From Rhodanobacter humi (GTDB taxonomy: Bacteria > Pseudomonadota > Gammaproteobacteria > Xanthomonadales > Rhodanobacteraceae): a DNA stretch of 64,000 bases. The stretch covers positions 3,534,001 through 3,598,000 of the forward strand of contig NZ_JBGBPY010000001.1 in the NCBI RefSeq assembly GCF_041107455.1, read 5' to 3'. Below are positions 15,523 through 24,527 of this stretch, piece by piece (position 1 is the stretch's first letter; each line of letters opens with the position of its first letter). The notes under the pieces were generated by a model. The model was not told where the DNA came from. It made no database searches and saw only the letters and a program-made list of their open reading frames with translations. A program made the position numbers and the translations under genes.

Positions 15523-16098
15523 TCAGCCCCGACGGCGGATGCGCCAGACCCAGGCCGGCGGCAGGTTGAGCCAGGCGCCGCCGACGCGTTCCGCTTCCAG
15601 CCCCAGCCGCTGCCGCAGCGCGCGCGGCACCGGGCAGCGCAGGCCGTAGGTGAACTGGTAGAGCACGCCGTCGGGCTGCAGCTGGCGCTCGAACACGCCC
15701 TCGACGATGGCGGCGACCTTGTCGGCGGGGATCGACAGCAGCGGCAGGCCGCTGATCACGGCACTCGCACGCTCGTCGCCGAACAGCGACGAGGCGTGGC
15801 CCAGCCCGGCGGCATCCATGCGCAGCACGCGCGCGTGCGGATAGCGCTGCGCCAGCGCGCCGGCCAGCACCGGATCGGTCTCCACCAGCACCAGCCGGTG
15901 TCCGGGCAGGCCGCGTTCCAGCAGGGCACGGGTGAACACGCCGGTGCCGGGGCCCAGTTCGATCACCGGGCCGTGCGCGTGGTCGACGTGGGCGGTCATC
16001 AGCCGCGCCAGCGCGGGGCCGGACGGCGCCAGCGCACCGACGCTGCGTGGATCACGCAACCAGGCGCGCAGCAGATGCAGATGGTCGTTCAGTGGCAT
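15523..16098 (-). CDS. Class I SAM-dependent methyltransferase (phospholipid N-methyltransferase-like)
   Basis: A 191-residue methyltransferase. The N-terminus HLLRAWLRDPRSVGALAPSG and motif I VIELGPGTGVFTRALLERG (about residues 44-62) match the small PmtA-like group annotated as phosphatidylethanolamine N-methyltransferases, also related to rRNA dimethyladenosine transferases. Later motifs include LVLVETDP and AVISGLPLLSIP. Lipid methylation is therefore possible but not proven. It is a single gene, with a large repeat downstream and no obvious partner. Confidence 0.75.
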   Translation of the reverse strand: MPLNDHLHLLRAWLRDPRSVGALAPSGPALARLMTAHVDHAHGPVIELGPGTGVFTRALLERGLPGHRLVLVETDPVLAGALAQRYPHARVLRMDAAGLGHASSLFGDERASAVISGLPLLSIPADKVAAIVEGVFERQLQPDGVLYQFTYGLRCPVPRALRQRLGLEAERVGGAWLNLPPAWVWRIRRRG

Positions 16099-16280
16099 CG
16101 ATGGCGGGCCGCTCGGCGCATGGCGGTCACCATAACCGGAACGGCCAAACCGGATGTTCGGATACGGTTATGCCGCCGTGTCCGTCGTCACGCTCGCGGT
16201 GTCACCGGCTTGCCGCCGCCACGCGCCGGAATTTCGCGGGAATGGCTCAGCGGGGCCGATGTTCGCGACGGCACGCCATG

Positions 16281-17213
16281 TCACAACGGCTTCCCGTCCA
16301 CCCGCACCGGCGCGTGGATGTCGCAGATGCCCAGCTTGCCCACTGGCGTGGGATAGAACGCGTTGTGGCCATGGCGTGCGGCGTCGATCAGCGCGGCGAA
16401 GCTGGCGCTGCCGGTGTGCAGCACCTGGATGTTTTCACGCTGCGCGGGCGGCAGATCGGCGGCGAGCTTCACCGACAGGATGGGCGTGCGTTCGCCGGCC
16501 TTTTCGTAGAAGCCCATCGGCCCGGTGCCGCGCGGCAGTGCCGACAGGTACTGCATGCCTTGCAGCACACGGCCGGCCACGGCCAGGTTGTGGTCCAGCC
16601 GGCGCGGCGCCTGGCCGATGACGGCGTACAGCGCGCTGCCGTTGCCGCTGTCGGGAGCCACGTCGCGCGCCACGCCGACCATGCCGTAGCACTGCACCAG
16701 CCACTCCTTGCCCTTGGCCGGGTCGCGCGCCACCGGGAAGCCCCCGGAGAAGCCGACCTGCGGCGCATAGACGTCGCCGTCGGGCAGTGGCGTCCACGGC
16801 TGCCTGGTGTCGATCGGGCGGGTGAATTCCGGCGGCAAGGTGGCCTTGGCCTTGCCCAGCGAATGCATCTTCGCCTTGTCGCCACCGTCGTCGCCGTTCG
16901 GGTCGTCCCACTGGGTGACGAAGTTGTCCTGCACGCGCACGATGGCGAGGCCGTCGAAGTAGCCCTGGCGCACCAGGGTGCGGATGTTCGCCGCGTGCAA
17001 CGGGGTGAAGTCCGGCGCCAGCTCGATCACCACGCGGCCGGCGGGCAGTTGCATGTAGAGCAGGTTGGTCGGATCGGGCGTGCGCCACTCGGAAGGCTTC
17101 GAGGCCGCCAGGATGTCCTTCGCGCTGGGCGTTGGCTTGTCCTGCGCGGCGAAGGTTTGTGTCGCTGCGAAGGCGAGCCCCATCGCGATGGCGGCGGCAA
17201 GGTGATGGCGCAT
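16281..17213 (-). CDS. Periplasmic cyclophilin-type peptidyl-prolyl isomerase
   Basis: A 310-residue protein with a Sec signal (HHLAAAIAMGLAFAATQTFAA). The cyclophilin domain has GRVVIELAPDFTPLHAANIRTLVRQGYFDGLAIVRVQDNFVTQW, but also a long insertion relative to PpiA, from the NGDDGGDKAKMHSLGKAKATLPPEF segment to GFSGGFPVARD. The C-terminal half retains SALYAVIGQAPRRLDHNLAVAGRVL. It probably assists folding of exported proteins; catalytic activity is uncertain because the domain is divergent. The start at 17213 was chosen because it begins the signal peptide. Confidence 0.82.
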   Translation of the reverse strand: MRHHLAAAIAMGLAFAATQTFAAQDKPTPSAKDILAASKPSEWRTPDPTNLLYMQLPAGRVVIELAPDFTPLHAANIRTLVRQGYFDGLAIVRVQDNFVTQWDDPNGDDGGDKAKMHSLGKAKATLPPEFTRPIDTRQPWTPLPDGDVYAPQVGFSGGFPVARDPAKGKEWLVQCYGMVGVARDVAPDSGNGSALYAVIGQAPRRLDHNLAVAGRVLQGMQYLSALPRGTGPMGFYEKAGERTPILSVKLAADLPPAQRENIQVLHTGSASFAALIDAARHGHNAFYPTPVGKLGICDIHAPVRVDGKPL

Positions 17214-17273
17214 GCTGGTCTCCCCGGATGGCTGGCGTCGCGGCACGGTAGCAGGAGCCGGCTCGCGTGTGCG

Positions 17274-18200
17274 CTATTTGCGGAAGCGCACGAAGGCGCG
17301 CTTGGCCAGGTACAGCAGGTGGCCGGTGAGGCCGGCATCCTGGGCCTGGCGCAGCGCCGTGTTCTCGGCGTAGAGCAGGCGGATGTGCCCGTCGCGCTGC
17401 TCGATCAGCTGCCGGATCTCGGCCACGTCGCCGCGCGACAGCGTGCGGCCCTCATCCAGGTGCGGCGGCAGCTGGCGGCTCACGTAATACGTGGTGTGGC
17501 GCGGCGCGGTTTCCGCGGCGGGGCGATCCCTGGTGTAGAAGTACAGCGCGATGGAGCGGCGGGTGAGCGCGGCATGCTCCGGCGGCAGCTCGATCCGGTT
17601 GAATGCGTGCCAGGAGCGCTCGGAGGTCTCGAAGATCACGCAGCGGTTGAACGCAGGCGCCACCGAACGCGCGGGGCGCGCATCGGCGTGCGGGTCGCGG
17701 AACAGTTCCAGGCAGCCGCCCCACGACTCCTCCCACTGCGGGTTGAGGTAGACGATGAGGTTGAGCCGCCGGTGCCAGCGTTCGCTGGGGTGGTAGTTGA
17801 AATCCACGTGCGGGTCCAGGCTCATCCCGTCGCGGTTCTCGTGGGTGCCGCCGCCGAGATACCAGGGGTCGTAGATCAGGCCTTCGATGCCGGTGAGCTT
17901 GCCTACCGCTTCGAGGAATCCGGGGCTCTGGATCGCGTCGTCGAGCCGCTGCCAGACCGGGCCGAGCTGGCGGATCTTCGCCAGCGTGGACTTGCCGCCC
18001 GGCTTGCCGTCGTCGCCCACCGCGTTGCCGCGCTCGAAGGCGGGGAAGTTGTCCAGCAGCGCCGCGGCGAAATCCGGGGCGAGGAAATCGTCGATCACCA
18101 CGTGCGGGAATGGCGCCGCCGAGACGAACTCGTTACGGCAGGCCTCGGCGCATTCCAGCACGCGCGGATGGATGATCGACAGTTCCGTTGAACCCTGCAT
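17274..18200 (-). CDS. 2-oxoglutarate/Fe(II)-dependent oxygenase (prolyl-4-hydroxylase-like)
   Basis: A 308-residue protein. The oxygenase core includes FPHVVIDDFLAPDFAAALLDNFP and the iron-binding HxD in LDPHVDFNYHP, then LIVYLNPQWEESWGGCLELF. The distal His is in the SWHAFNRIE region, followed by RRSIALYFYTRDRP, with an Arg for 2-oxoglutarate. The last 60 residues form a helical, probably coiled-coil segment (IRQLIEQRDGHIRLLYAEN) seen in carbohydrate- or cell-envelope-associated members. The substrate is unknown. The ATG at 18200 is preferred over an earlier in-frame ATG at 18230, which lacks homologous sequence. Confidence 0.82.
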   Translation of the reverse strand: MQGSTELSIIHPRVLECAEACRNEFVSAAPFPHVVIDDFLAPDFAAALLDNFPAFERGNAVGDDGKPGGKSTLAKIRQLGPVWQRLDDAIQSPGFLEAVGKLTGIEGLIYDPWYLGGGTHENRDGMSLDPHVDFNYHPSERWHRRLNLIVYLNPQWEESWGGCLELFRDPHADARPARSVAPAFNRCVIFETSERSWHAFNRIELPPEHAALTRRSIALYFYTRDRPAAETAPRHTTYYVSRQLPPHLDEGRTLSRGDVAEIRQLIEQRDGHIRLLYAENTALRQAQDAGLTGHLLYLAKRAFVRFRK

Positions 18201-18266
18201 GCGTCTTCCCGGCGGCGAATGACCCGCCATTCTACTTGGCTTGAGGCCGCGCTCCGCGGCGCGCGC

Positions 18267-19661
18267 TCACTTCCCGCCGAGCGCAGGCTTGCCGGCGCGC
18301 CGGCGCTTCCACGCGTAGCCGATCCCCAGCAGCACGAACCACACCGGGCTGGCCAGCAGGGCGGCGCGGGTGTCGGATTGCAGGCACAGCAGCACCAGCA
18401 CGAACGCGAAGAACGCCAGGCAGACCCAGCACATGACCACGCCGCCCGGCATCTTGTACGCCGAGTCCGCGTGCTGCTGCGGGCGCTGGCGCCGGTAGGC
18501 CATGTAGGCGCACAGGATCAGCGACCACACGAACATGAACAGCACCGCAGACAGCGTGGTGACCAGGGTGAACGCCGTCATCAGGTTGGGCACGAGGTAG
18601 ATCAGCGCCGCGCCCAGCAGCAGGCAGAAGCAGGAGAACAGCAGGCCCAGCGAGGGCACCGCCGCCTTGGACAGGCGCGCGAACGCCTTCGGCGCGTGGT
18701 TCTCGCCGGCCAGGCCGTACAACATGCGGCTGGTGGAGAAGATGCCGCTGTTCGCCGAGGAGGTGGCCGAGGTCAGCACCACGAAGTTGATCAGGCTGGC
18801 CGCGGCGGGGATGCCGGCCAGCACGAACAGCTCCACGAACGGACTCTTGTCCGCCTCCACCAGCCGCCACGGCGTCACCGCCATGATCGCCGCCAGCGCG
18901 AGCACGTAGAAGATGATGATACGCACCGGGATCGAGTTGATCGCCTTGGGCAGGTTGCGCCGCGGGTCCGCGGTCTCGGCCGCGGTGGTGCCCACCAGTT
19001 CGATGCCGACGAAGGCGAACACCGCGATCTGGAAACCGGCGAAGAAACCGCTCAATCCGTGCGGGAAGAGGCCGCCGTCGTTCCACAGGTTGGCCAGCGA
19101 AGCCTTGTTGCCGGCCGGCGAGTGGAAGCCCCAGGCCACAAGCGCGAAGCCGACCAGCACCAGCGCGATGATCGCCACGATCTTGATCAGCGCGAACCAG
19201 AATTCCAGCTCGCCGAACATCCGCACCGTCGCCAGGTTCAGGCTGAGCAGCAGCAGCACGCACAGCAGCGCCGGTATCCACGGCGCCAGGTGCGGCAGCC
19301 AGAACTGCACGTAGGCGGCGATCGCGATCACCTCGGCGATCGCGGTGACGATCCAGCAGAACCAGTACGTCCAGCCGCAGAAGAAGCCGGCCCACGGCCC
19401 CAGCAGGTCGGTGGAGAAGTCGATGAACGACTTGTATTCCAGATTCGACAACAGCAGCTCGCCCATCGCGCGCATCACGAAGAACAGCATCACGCCGATG
19501 ATGAGGTAGACCAGCAGGATCGACGGCCCGGCCAGGCTGATCGTCTTGCCCGAGCCCATGAACAGCCCGGTGCCGATGGCGCCGCCCAGCGCGATCAATT
19601 GCAGGTGGCGGTTGGAGAGGCTGCGCCTCAGGTGCTCCGGTTGCTGCGTGGATGCGGTCAT
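18267..19661 (-). CDS. cycA: D-serine/D-alanine/glycine:proton symporter CycA
   Basis: A 464-residue amino-acid permease of the APC family with twelve predicted transmembrane helices. It is highly similar to E. coli CycA along its length: SNRHLQLIALGGAIGTGLFM, SGKTISLAGPSILLVY, RAMGELLLSNLEYKSFIDF, WTYWFCWIVTAIAEV, VFAFVGIELVGTTAAET and ANSGIFSTSRMLYGLA. It imports glycine, D-alanine and D-serine. The start at 19661 matches the homologue's N-terminus. It is divergent from a PadR regulator gene across a gap of about 110 bp. Confidence 0.95.
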   Translation of the reverse strand: MTASTQQPEHLRRSLSNRHLQLIALGGAIGTGLFMGSGKTISLAGPSILLVYLIIGVMLFFVMRAMGELLLSNLEYKSFIDFSTDLLGPWAGFFCGWTYWFCWIVTAIAEVIAIAAYVQFWLPHLAPWIPALLCVLLLLSLNLATVRMFGELEFWFALIKIVAIIALVLVGFALVAWGFHSPAGNKASLANLWNDGGLFPHGLSGFFAGFQIAVFAFVGIELVGTTAAETADPRRNLPKAINSIPVRIIIFYVLALAAIMAVTPWRLVEADKSPFVELFVLAGIPAAASLINFVVLTSATSSANSGIFSTSRMLYGLAGENHAPKAFARLSKAAVPSLGLLFSCFCLLLGAALIYLVPNLMTAFTLVTTLSAVLFMFVWSLILCAYMAYRRQRPQQHADSAYKMPGGVVMCWVCLAFFAFVLVLLCLQSDTRAALLASPVWFVLLGIGYAWKRRRAGKPALGGK

Positions 19662-19770
19662 GCGGGCGCCGAGGTCGTGGACGGGTCGCCACGATAGAAG
19701 AAAGCCCCGATTCCCGCCAATGGCGCGTGCACATGACTTCCGGCGCATGCACTAGGTCGAAGTCAACACT

Positions 19771-20172
19771 ATGCTTCAGTCCAAGCTAAGCAGCAGTGCA
19801 GGCGAGTGCGTGGACGAGATCGACGGCCAACTGAAGAAATTCCAGAAGGAGCTGTCCGCCGGCACCGTGTCGCTGGTGCTGCTGGCGGTGCTGGGGCAGT
19901 CGCGCCAGCCGTTGTACGGCTACCAGATCGCCAAGCGGCTGGAGGAGGCGGGCGAGGGCGTGCTGGCCGGCAAGCAGAGCGCGCTGTACCCGGTGCTGCG
20001 CAACCTGGAGGGCGCGGGCCTGCTGGCCAGCGAGGTGGAGCCTTCGGTGAGCGGCCCGCCGCGTCGCTATTACCGCATCACGAAATTGGGTCGCGAGGTG
20101 CTGCGCGAGTGGGTTGCCGCGTGGAGCGCCACCCGCGATTCCGTCGACAAGCTGTTGCAGGGAGAGTGGTGA
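19771..20172 (+). CDS. PadR-family transcriptional regulator
   Basis: A 133-residue PadR regulator. The winged helix covers LSAGTVSLVLLAVLGQSRQPLYGYQIAKRLEEAGEGVL and KQSALYPVLRNLEGAGLLASE, with the wing PPRRYYRITKLGREVL. Its stop overlaps the start of the next gene (ATGA), an arrangement typical of PadR-HAAS pairs in which the regulator controls the downstream membrane protein. The start is the first ATG; no strong ribosome binding site is visible, and a GTG at about 19810 is an alternative. Confidence 0.9.
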   Translation: MLQSKLSSSAGECVDEIDGQLKKFQKELSAGTVSLVLLAVLGQSRQPLYGYQIAKRLEEAGEGVLAGKQSALYPVLRNLEGAGLLASEVEPSVSGPPRRYYRITKLGREVLREWVAAWSATRDSVDKLLQGEW

Positions 20173-21107
20173 TGAACGCATCGAGCCAGCATCCGCCGCG
20201 CACCATCGCGGAATACCTCGAACAATTGCGCGCCGCGCTGCGCGGCGCCGACCCCGCGCTGATCCAGGACGCGCTGTACGACGCCGAGGAACACCTGCGC
20301 GCCGAACTCTACGAGCGCCCCGGCCGCGACGAGGCCGCGATGCTCGAACACGTGGTGGAGAGCTACGGCGCGCCGGACGAGGTGGCCGAGATCTACCGCG
20401 ACCAGGAGATCAGGATCCAGCGCGCGATCCGCCCGCCGCCGCCGCCGAAGCGGCGCTCGGCCGCCGGCCACTTCTTCGGCGTGATCGCCGACCCGCGCGC
20501 CTGGGGCGCGCTGTTCTACCTGCTGTTCGGCCTGGTCACCGGCATCGCGTATTTCACTTGGGTGGTCGCCGGCCTCTCGATGTCGGCGGGTTTCTCGGTA
20601 CTCATCATCGGCCTGCCATTCATCGTGCTGTTCTTCGGCAGCGTGCGTGGACTGGCCTTGCTGGAAGGGCGCCTGGTGGAAACCATGCTGGGCGTGCGCA
20701 TGCCGCGCCGGCCGCCGTACCCGCAGAAGCACATGTCGTTGTTCCAGCGCATCGGCGCGATGTTCACCGACCCGCGCAGCTGGAGCTCGATGCTGTACGC
20801 GCTGCTGTTGCTGCCGCTGGGCATCTTCTACTTCACGCTGATCGTGACCTGGCTCGCCGTGTCGTTGAGCTTCATCGCTGCACCCATCCTGAAGCTGGTC
20901 GCCGTGCTGGGGCATTGGGACGTGGGCACCTGCGTCGGCGCGCCCGAGTGGATCTGCGGCGGCGTCGAATGGTTGAGCGGCTGGGGCGGCGCGACCGTGC
21001 TGTGCCTGCTGGGCCTGCTGCTGTTCTTCCTGCTGCTGCACGTGGTGCGTGGCCTGGGTTACCTGCACGGCCAGCTCGCCAAGCACCTGCTGGTGCAGAG
21101 GGCGTGA
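20172..21107 (+). CDS. HAAS-domain sensor-like membrane protein
   Basis: A 311-residue protein. An N-terminal HAAS (DUF1700-like) domain at residues 10-75 (IAEYLEQLRAALRGADPAL ... DEVAEIYRDQE) is joined to a membrane portion with two related halves. Each half has a ADPRAW/TDPRSW motif followed by two transmembrane helices, and another pair of helices ends the protein. HAAS proteins are generally encoded beside a PadR repressor and are thought to be its partner or target, but their function is unknown. Here the PadR gene overlaps by four bases. Confidence 0.83.
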   Translation: MNASSQHPPRTIAEYLEQLRAALRGADPALIQDALYDAEEHLRAELYERPGRDEAAMLEHVVESYGAPDEVAEIYRDQEIRIQRAIRPPPPPKRRSAAGHFFGVIADPRAWGALFYLLFGLVTGIAYFTWVVAGLSMSAGFSVLIIGLPFIVLFFGSVRGLALLEGRLVETMLGVRMPRRPPYPQKHMSLFQRIGAMFTDPRSWSSMLYALLLLPLGIFYFTLIVTWLAVSLSFIAAPILKLVAVLGHWDVGTCVGAPEWICGGVEWLSGWGGATVLCLLGLLLFFLLLHVVRGLGYLHGQLAKHLLVQRA

Positions 21108-21109
21108 CC

Positions 21110-21556
21110 ATGGCGATGGAGAACGCGCTGGGCTTGCTGGTTGGCGAATGGGAAGGTGATGAGACCATCGCCACCACGCGTTGGGGTGAAGGTGGCCAGG
21201 CGCGGGGATGCTTTTCCGCCCGCCTGGATCTCGGCGGTCGCGCGCTGCTGCACGACTACCGCGAAGAGCGCGACGGCAAACCCGCGTTGCAGGCGCACGC
21301 CGTGTTCACCGCCGGCCCCGGGCACGACGAGTACGCGCTCTACTGGTTCGACAGTTACGGCTTCGTGCCCGCGCAACCGGCGCCGGGGCACTGGGACGGC
21401 GCGCGGCTGGTGTTCCTGCGCAGTTCGCCGCGCGGGCAGACAAGGCACACCTATGCCTTCCGCGACGATGCCTGCGAGCTGACGCTGGAGAGCTCGTTCG
21501 ACGGCGGCGTGCACTGGGAGCTGGTGATGCAGGGCTGCTATCGGCGTATCAGGTAG
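21110..21556 (+). CDS. DUF1579-family protein
   Basis: A 148-residue soluble beta-rich protein of unknown function. Recognisable elements are LGLLVGEWEGDETIATTRWGEGG near the N-terminus, ALLHDYREERDGKPALQAHAVF and YALYWFDSYG, which are features of the DUF1579/THAP4-like lipocalin fold. It starts two bases after the HAAS gene, so it is likely the third gene of the PadR operon. Nothing in the sequence shows a cofactor or substrate. Confidence 0.75.
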   Translation: MAMENALGLLVGEWEGDETIATTRWGEGGQARGCFSARLDLGGRALLHDYREERDGKPALQAHAVFTAGPGHDEYALYWFDSYGFVPAQPAPGHWDGARLVFLRSSPRGQTRHTYAFRDDACELTLESSFDGGVHWELVMQGCYRRIR

Positions 21557-21571
21557 CCATCAGCTCTGCTC

Positions 21572-21592
21572 CCTCCCCTGCGTGCGGGGAGG
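21572..21592. terminator. GC-rich hairpin after the PadR operon
   Basis: CCTCCCC and GGGGAGG can pair around a 7-base loop just after the DUF1579 stop. There is no U-run, so it may be a repeat fragment or a weak terminator. Confidence 0.35.
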
Positions 21593-21688
21593 CTGGAGTG
21601 GGTGCTTTCGATGACCCATGGCGGTTGACCCCGCCGGGCGAGCTTCCTACGCTGCCCCGGCGCACCTGTGCGCTCATCGGGGAACACC

Positions 21689-23491
21689 ATGCGCTTCCGT
21701 CGCTGCTGGCTTCCGGCTTTTCTCCTGGCGTCGCTGGCGGCCACCGCCGCCGACGCGCCGATCAAGGGCTTCCCGCCCGCGCTGACGCCCGCCGACCTGG
21801 TATTGCGCGACGCCAGCATCGCCACGCTCGATCCGCTGCAGCCGCACGCGCAGGCGCTGGCGGTGAAGGACGGCAAGATCGCCGCGCTGGGCAGCGACGA
21901 AGCCATCGCGCACTACATCGGTCCGCACACCAAGGTGCTGGACCTGCACGGCGCCTTCGTCACCCCCGGTTTCATCGAGGGCCACGGCCACCTGATGGAC
22001 ACCGGCGACTCGCTGATGCAGCTCAACGTGGGCATGGCGCCGAACTGGGACGCCATCGTGGCGATGGTCAAGGCCGCGGTGGCCAAGGCCAAGCCGGGCG
22101 AGTGGATCGTCGGCCAGGGCTGGCAGCAGAGCAAATGGAACAAGGTGCCGCAGCCCAACATCGACGGCCTGCCGCTGCCGGCCAGCCTCGACGCGGTGTC
22201 GCCGAACAACCCCGTGCTGCTCGCGCACACCAGCGGCCATGCGATCTACGCGAACGCCGCGGCACTGAAGCTTGCCGGCATTACGCGCGACACGCCCGAT
22301 CCCGTCGGCGGCAGCATCGTGCGCGACGCGCAGGGCAACGCCATCGGCGCGCTGCGCGACACCGCGGGCGACGCGGTGTACGCCGCCTACAACCGCTACC
22401 TCGCCAGCCTGCCGCCGCAGGAGCTGGCCGCGCGCAGGGAGCAGTCGCTGAAGCTCGCCATGCAGAACGAGGTGAGCAAGGGCATCACCGGCTTCGTCGA
22501 CATGGGCCAGGACTTCCAGACGATCGATTGGCTGAAGCAGCAGGCGGCCAAGGGCTTCCCACTGCGTCTGTACGTCAACGTCGGCGTGCTGGACGTCGCC
22601 AGCCTCGACAAGAACCTCGCCAGGTACCGCACGATCGGCTACGCCGACGACCACTTCACCGTGCGCGGCGTGGGCGAGGATGTGTCCGATGGCGCGCTGG
22701 GCACGCACAGCGCGTGGTTCTTGAAGCCTTACAACGACGCGCCGGGCGTCACCGGCAAGAACGTCACGCCGATGGCCACGCTGGCGCAGATCGCGCGCAT
22801 CGCCGCGCGCGACGGTTTCCAGGTGTCGATCCACGCGATCGGCGACCGCGCGAACCGCGAAGTGCTGGACATGTACCAGCAGATCTTCGACGAATACCCC
22901 GCCGCGCACGCGCTGCGCTGGCGCATCGAACACGCGCAGCACCTGGCGCCTGCCGACATCCCGCGCTTCGCGCAGATGGGCGTGATCGCCTCGATGCAGT
23001 CCATCCACGCCTGCTCGGACGCGCCCTACGTGGTGCCCCACCTCGGCGAGCAGCGAGCGAAGGAGGGCGCCTACGTGTGGCACACGCTGATCGAGAGCGG
23101 CGTGATGGTGCTGGACGGCAGCGACACCCCGGTGGAAGACACCAACCCCATCGCCGGCTTCTACTGCGCGGCAACCCGCGACAACGGCCGCGGCCAGCGC
23201 TTCTTCCCCGCCCAGGACAAGACGCGCATGCAGGCGCTGCGCTCCTACACCTGGAACAACGCCTACGCGCTGTTCGAGGACCACCAACTCGGCTCACTCA
23301 GCCCCGGCAAACTCGCCGACCTGGTGGTGTTCTCCGGCAACCTGCTGACCATCCCCGACGACCAGATCCTGCGCACGCGGGTGCTGTACACGGTGGTGGG
23401 GGGCAAGGTGGTGTATCAGCGAAAGGGGGCCGAGACGTGGCGCAGCGGGCAGCTGTTCGAAGCCATGCCGGAGTTTGATCATGTGAATTGA
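21689..23491 (+). CDS. Secreted amidohydrolase (YtcJ/amidohydrolase-3 family)
   Basis: A 600-residue metal-dependent hydrolase with a Sec signal (RFRRCWLPAFLLASLAATAA). The N-terminal composite domain has LVLRDASIATLDPLQPHAQALAV, and the metal-binding motif is GHGH (FVTPGFIEGHGHL). Further ligands are likely in FQVSIHAIGDRANREVL and WRIEHAQHL, with a late Asp in VLDGSDTPVEDTNP. The C-terminus returns to the composite domain (LADLVVFSGNLL). Members hydrolyse N-acyl or imide bonds; the substrate here is unknown. The ATG at 21689 begins the signal peptide and follows GGGGAACACC; a GTG seven codons upstream is in frame but less likely. Confidence 0.88.
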   Translation: MRFRRCWLPAFLLASLAATAADAPIKGFPPALTPADLVLRDASIATLDPLQPHAQALAVKDGKIAALGSDEAIAHYIGPHTKVLDLHGAFVTPGFIEGHGHLMDTGDSLMQLNVGMAPNWDAIVAMVKAAVAKAKPGEWIVGQGWQQSKWNKVPQPNIDGLPLPASLDAVSPNNPVLLAHTSGHAIYANAAALKLAGITRDTPDPVGGSIVRDAQGNAIGALRDTAGDAVYAAYNRYLASLPPQELAARREQSLKLAMQNEVSKGITGFVDMGQDFQTIDWLKQQAAKGFPLRLYVNVGVLDVASLDKNLARYRTIGYADDHFTVRGVGEDVSDGALGTHSAWFLKPYNDAPGVTGKNVTPMATLAQIARIAARDGFQVSIHAIGDRANREVLDMYQQIFDEYPAAHALRWRIEHAQHLAPADIPRFAQMGVIASMQSIHACSDAPYVVPHLGEQRAKEGAYVWHTLIESGVMVLDGSDTPVEDTNPIAGFYCAATRDNGRGQRFFPAQDKTRMQALRSYTWNNAYALFEDHQLGSLSPGKLADLVVFSGNLLTIPDDQILRTRVLYTVVGGKVVYQRKGAETWRSGQLFEAMPEFDHVN

Positions 23492-23576
23492 GGGGCGGAG
23501 TGATGGTTGGCTCAAGGGATTGAGCTCGGCATCTCTTACCTTTCACCTGTGTCGAATCTCAGTCTGGAAATTTCAC

Positions 23577-23674
23577 GTTCGCCCTGAGCGTAGGCGCGCA
23601 GCGCCGGAGTCGAAGGGCACCGCGACGCGGTGCTTCGACTTCGCCTGCTGTCGCAGGCTACGCTCAGCACGAAC
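23577..23674. repeat. Intergenic inverted repeat (TTCGCCCTGAGCG type)
   Basis: The arms GTTCGCCCTGAGCGTAGGCG and CGCTCAGCACGAAC flank an inner AGTCGAAGGGCACCGCG / CGCGGTGCTTCGACTTCG stem. It is the same family as 49161-49263. It ends within the relic reading frame described next. Confidence 0.85.
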
Positions 23675-23746
23675 GGGGTAGGGGAACTTGCGGCACTGCA
23701 GGATGATTTCTGGGCGGACGTGGAAGCATGGGAGGCCAAAGCATGA
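23594..23746 (+). pseudogene. Truncated 3' end of a gene coupled to the downstream HTH protein
   Basis: An open frame ending at a TGA that overlaps the next ATG by four bases encodes ELAALQDDFWADVEAWEAKA as its last 20 residues. Its upstream part is made of the intergenic repeat and then hits stops (23585, 23591), with no good start codon. The four-base overlap is typical of toxin-antitoxin operons. The neighbour's HTH type is often paired with a TumE-like toxin, so this may be the toxin's remnant. The toxin identity is inferred. Confidence 0.5.
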
Positions 23747-24081
23747 AAACCGTGACCCTGGGCGTTTCCTCGCGTGCCGCCAGCAAGCGGCGCCTCGCTG
23801 CTGCGCTGGCCGGACAGGCACAGGGCGAGTTCATCACCTTCGCCACGGTCGAGCTGCTGTGGAAGGTGCTCACCGCCAAGCGCTGGGAAATCCTGCGCGC
23901 CATGACCGGGCAGGGCGAGCTGTCCATCCGCGAAGTGGCGCGCCGCGTGGAGCGCGACGTGAAGAGCGTGCACGGCGACGTCACTGCCTTGATCGACGCA
24001 GGCGTGCTCGAACGCACGGCGCAGGGCGTGTGCTTCCCTTACGACGCCGTGCATGTGGATTTCACTTTGAAGGCGGCTTGA
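23743..24081 (+). CDS. Winged-helix DNA-binding protein, antitoxin-like (HVO_A0114 type)
   Basis: A 112-residue protein. MKTVTLGVSSRAASKRRLAA is followed by FITFATVELLWKVLTAKRWEILRAM and a winged helix-turn-helix with LSIREVARRVERDVKSVHGDVTALIDAGVLER. This is the layout of archaeal/bacterial HVO_A0114-type regulators, which commonly act as the DNA-binding antitoxin partner of a small toxin. The ATG at 23743 overlaps the stop of the relic frame. If that was the toxin, this is a solitary antitoxin; it may still act as a repressor. Confidence 0.75.
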   Translation: MKTVTLGVSSRAASKRRLAAALAGQAQGEFITFATVELLWKVLTAKRWEILRAMTGQGELSIREVARRVERDVKSVHGDVTALIDAGVLERTAQGVCFPYDAVHVDFTLKAA

Positions 24082-24144
24082 GGCACTGCGCCCAGACATT
24101 GTCCCTGACATCTTTTTCTTGACCATGTTTTCGGGAGATCGAAC

Positions 24145-24501
24145 ATGTCGCCTCTGCACATTTGGCTCAACCAGATCTTTGGTGATCCTACTATTGCGTT
24201 GGTAGTCGGCATCCTAGGGGGAGGCATGATCGGCTACGGCGTCAGCTGGTGGTTCGCGCGTGGCAGTAGCAAAGAACTGCGCAGCCAGATTAAAGAACTT
24301 CGGGCAAAGGTCGAGCTACCAGCTCGCATGCTTGAGGCGCAAGGGCAAGGGCAGAAGGTCACACTGAATCGCAATGAGGAGGGTGAAGTTACAGGCTTGG
24401 TGCATCACGCGACCCTGCATGATGGAATTCAAATTGGCGTGCAGGTGCTCGGCGCTACCGTCACGACCGTCAAACCGGAGGATTCATCATTGGCGCCATA
24501 A
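24145..24501 (+). CDS. Hypothetical protein with one N-terminal transmembrane helix
   Basis: An unrecognised 118-residue protein. Residues 17-40 form a Gly-rich transmembrane helix (ALVVGILGGGMIGYGVSWWF), followed by a charged, possibly coiled-coil stretch (SSKELRSQIKELRAKVELPA) and a beta-rich tail. The codon and base composition is visibly less GC-rich than the flanking genes, suggesting recent acquisition. The ATG at 24145 follows TTTTCGGGAGATCGAAC. There is no partner with a recognisable function. Confidence 0.6.
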   Translation: MSPLHIWLNQIFGDPTIALVVGILGGGMIGYGVSWWFARGSSKELRSQIKELRAKVELPARMLEAQGQGQKVTLNRNEEGEVTGLVHHATLHDGIQIGVQVLGATVTTVKPEDSSLAP

Positions 24502-24527
24502 AATGAGGGACAACGTGCCCTGCCCGC

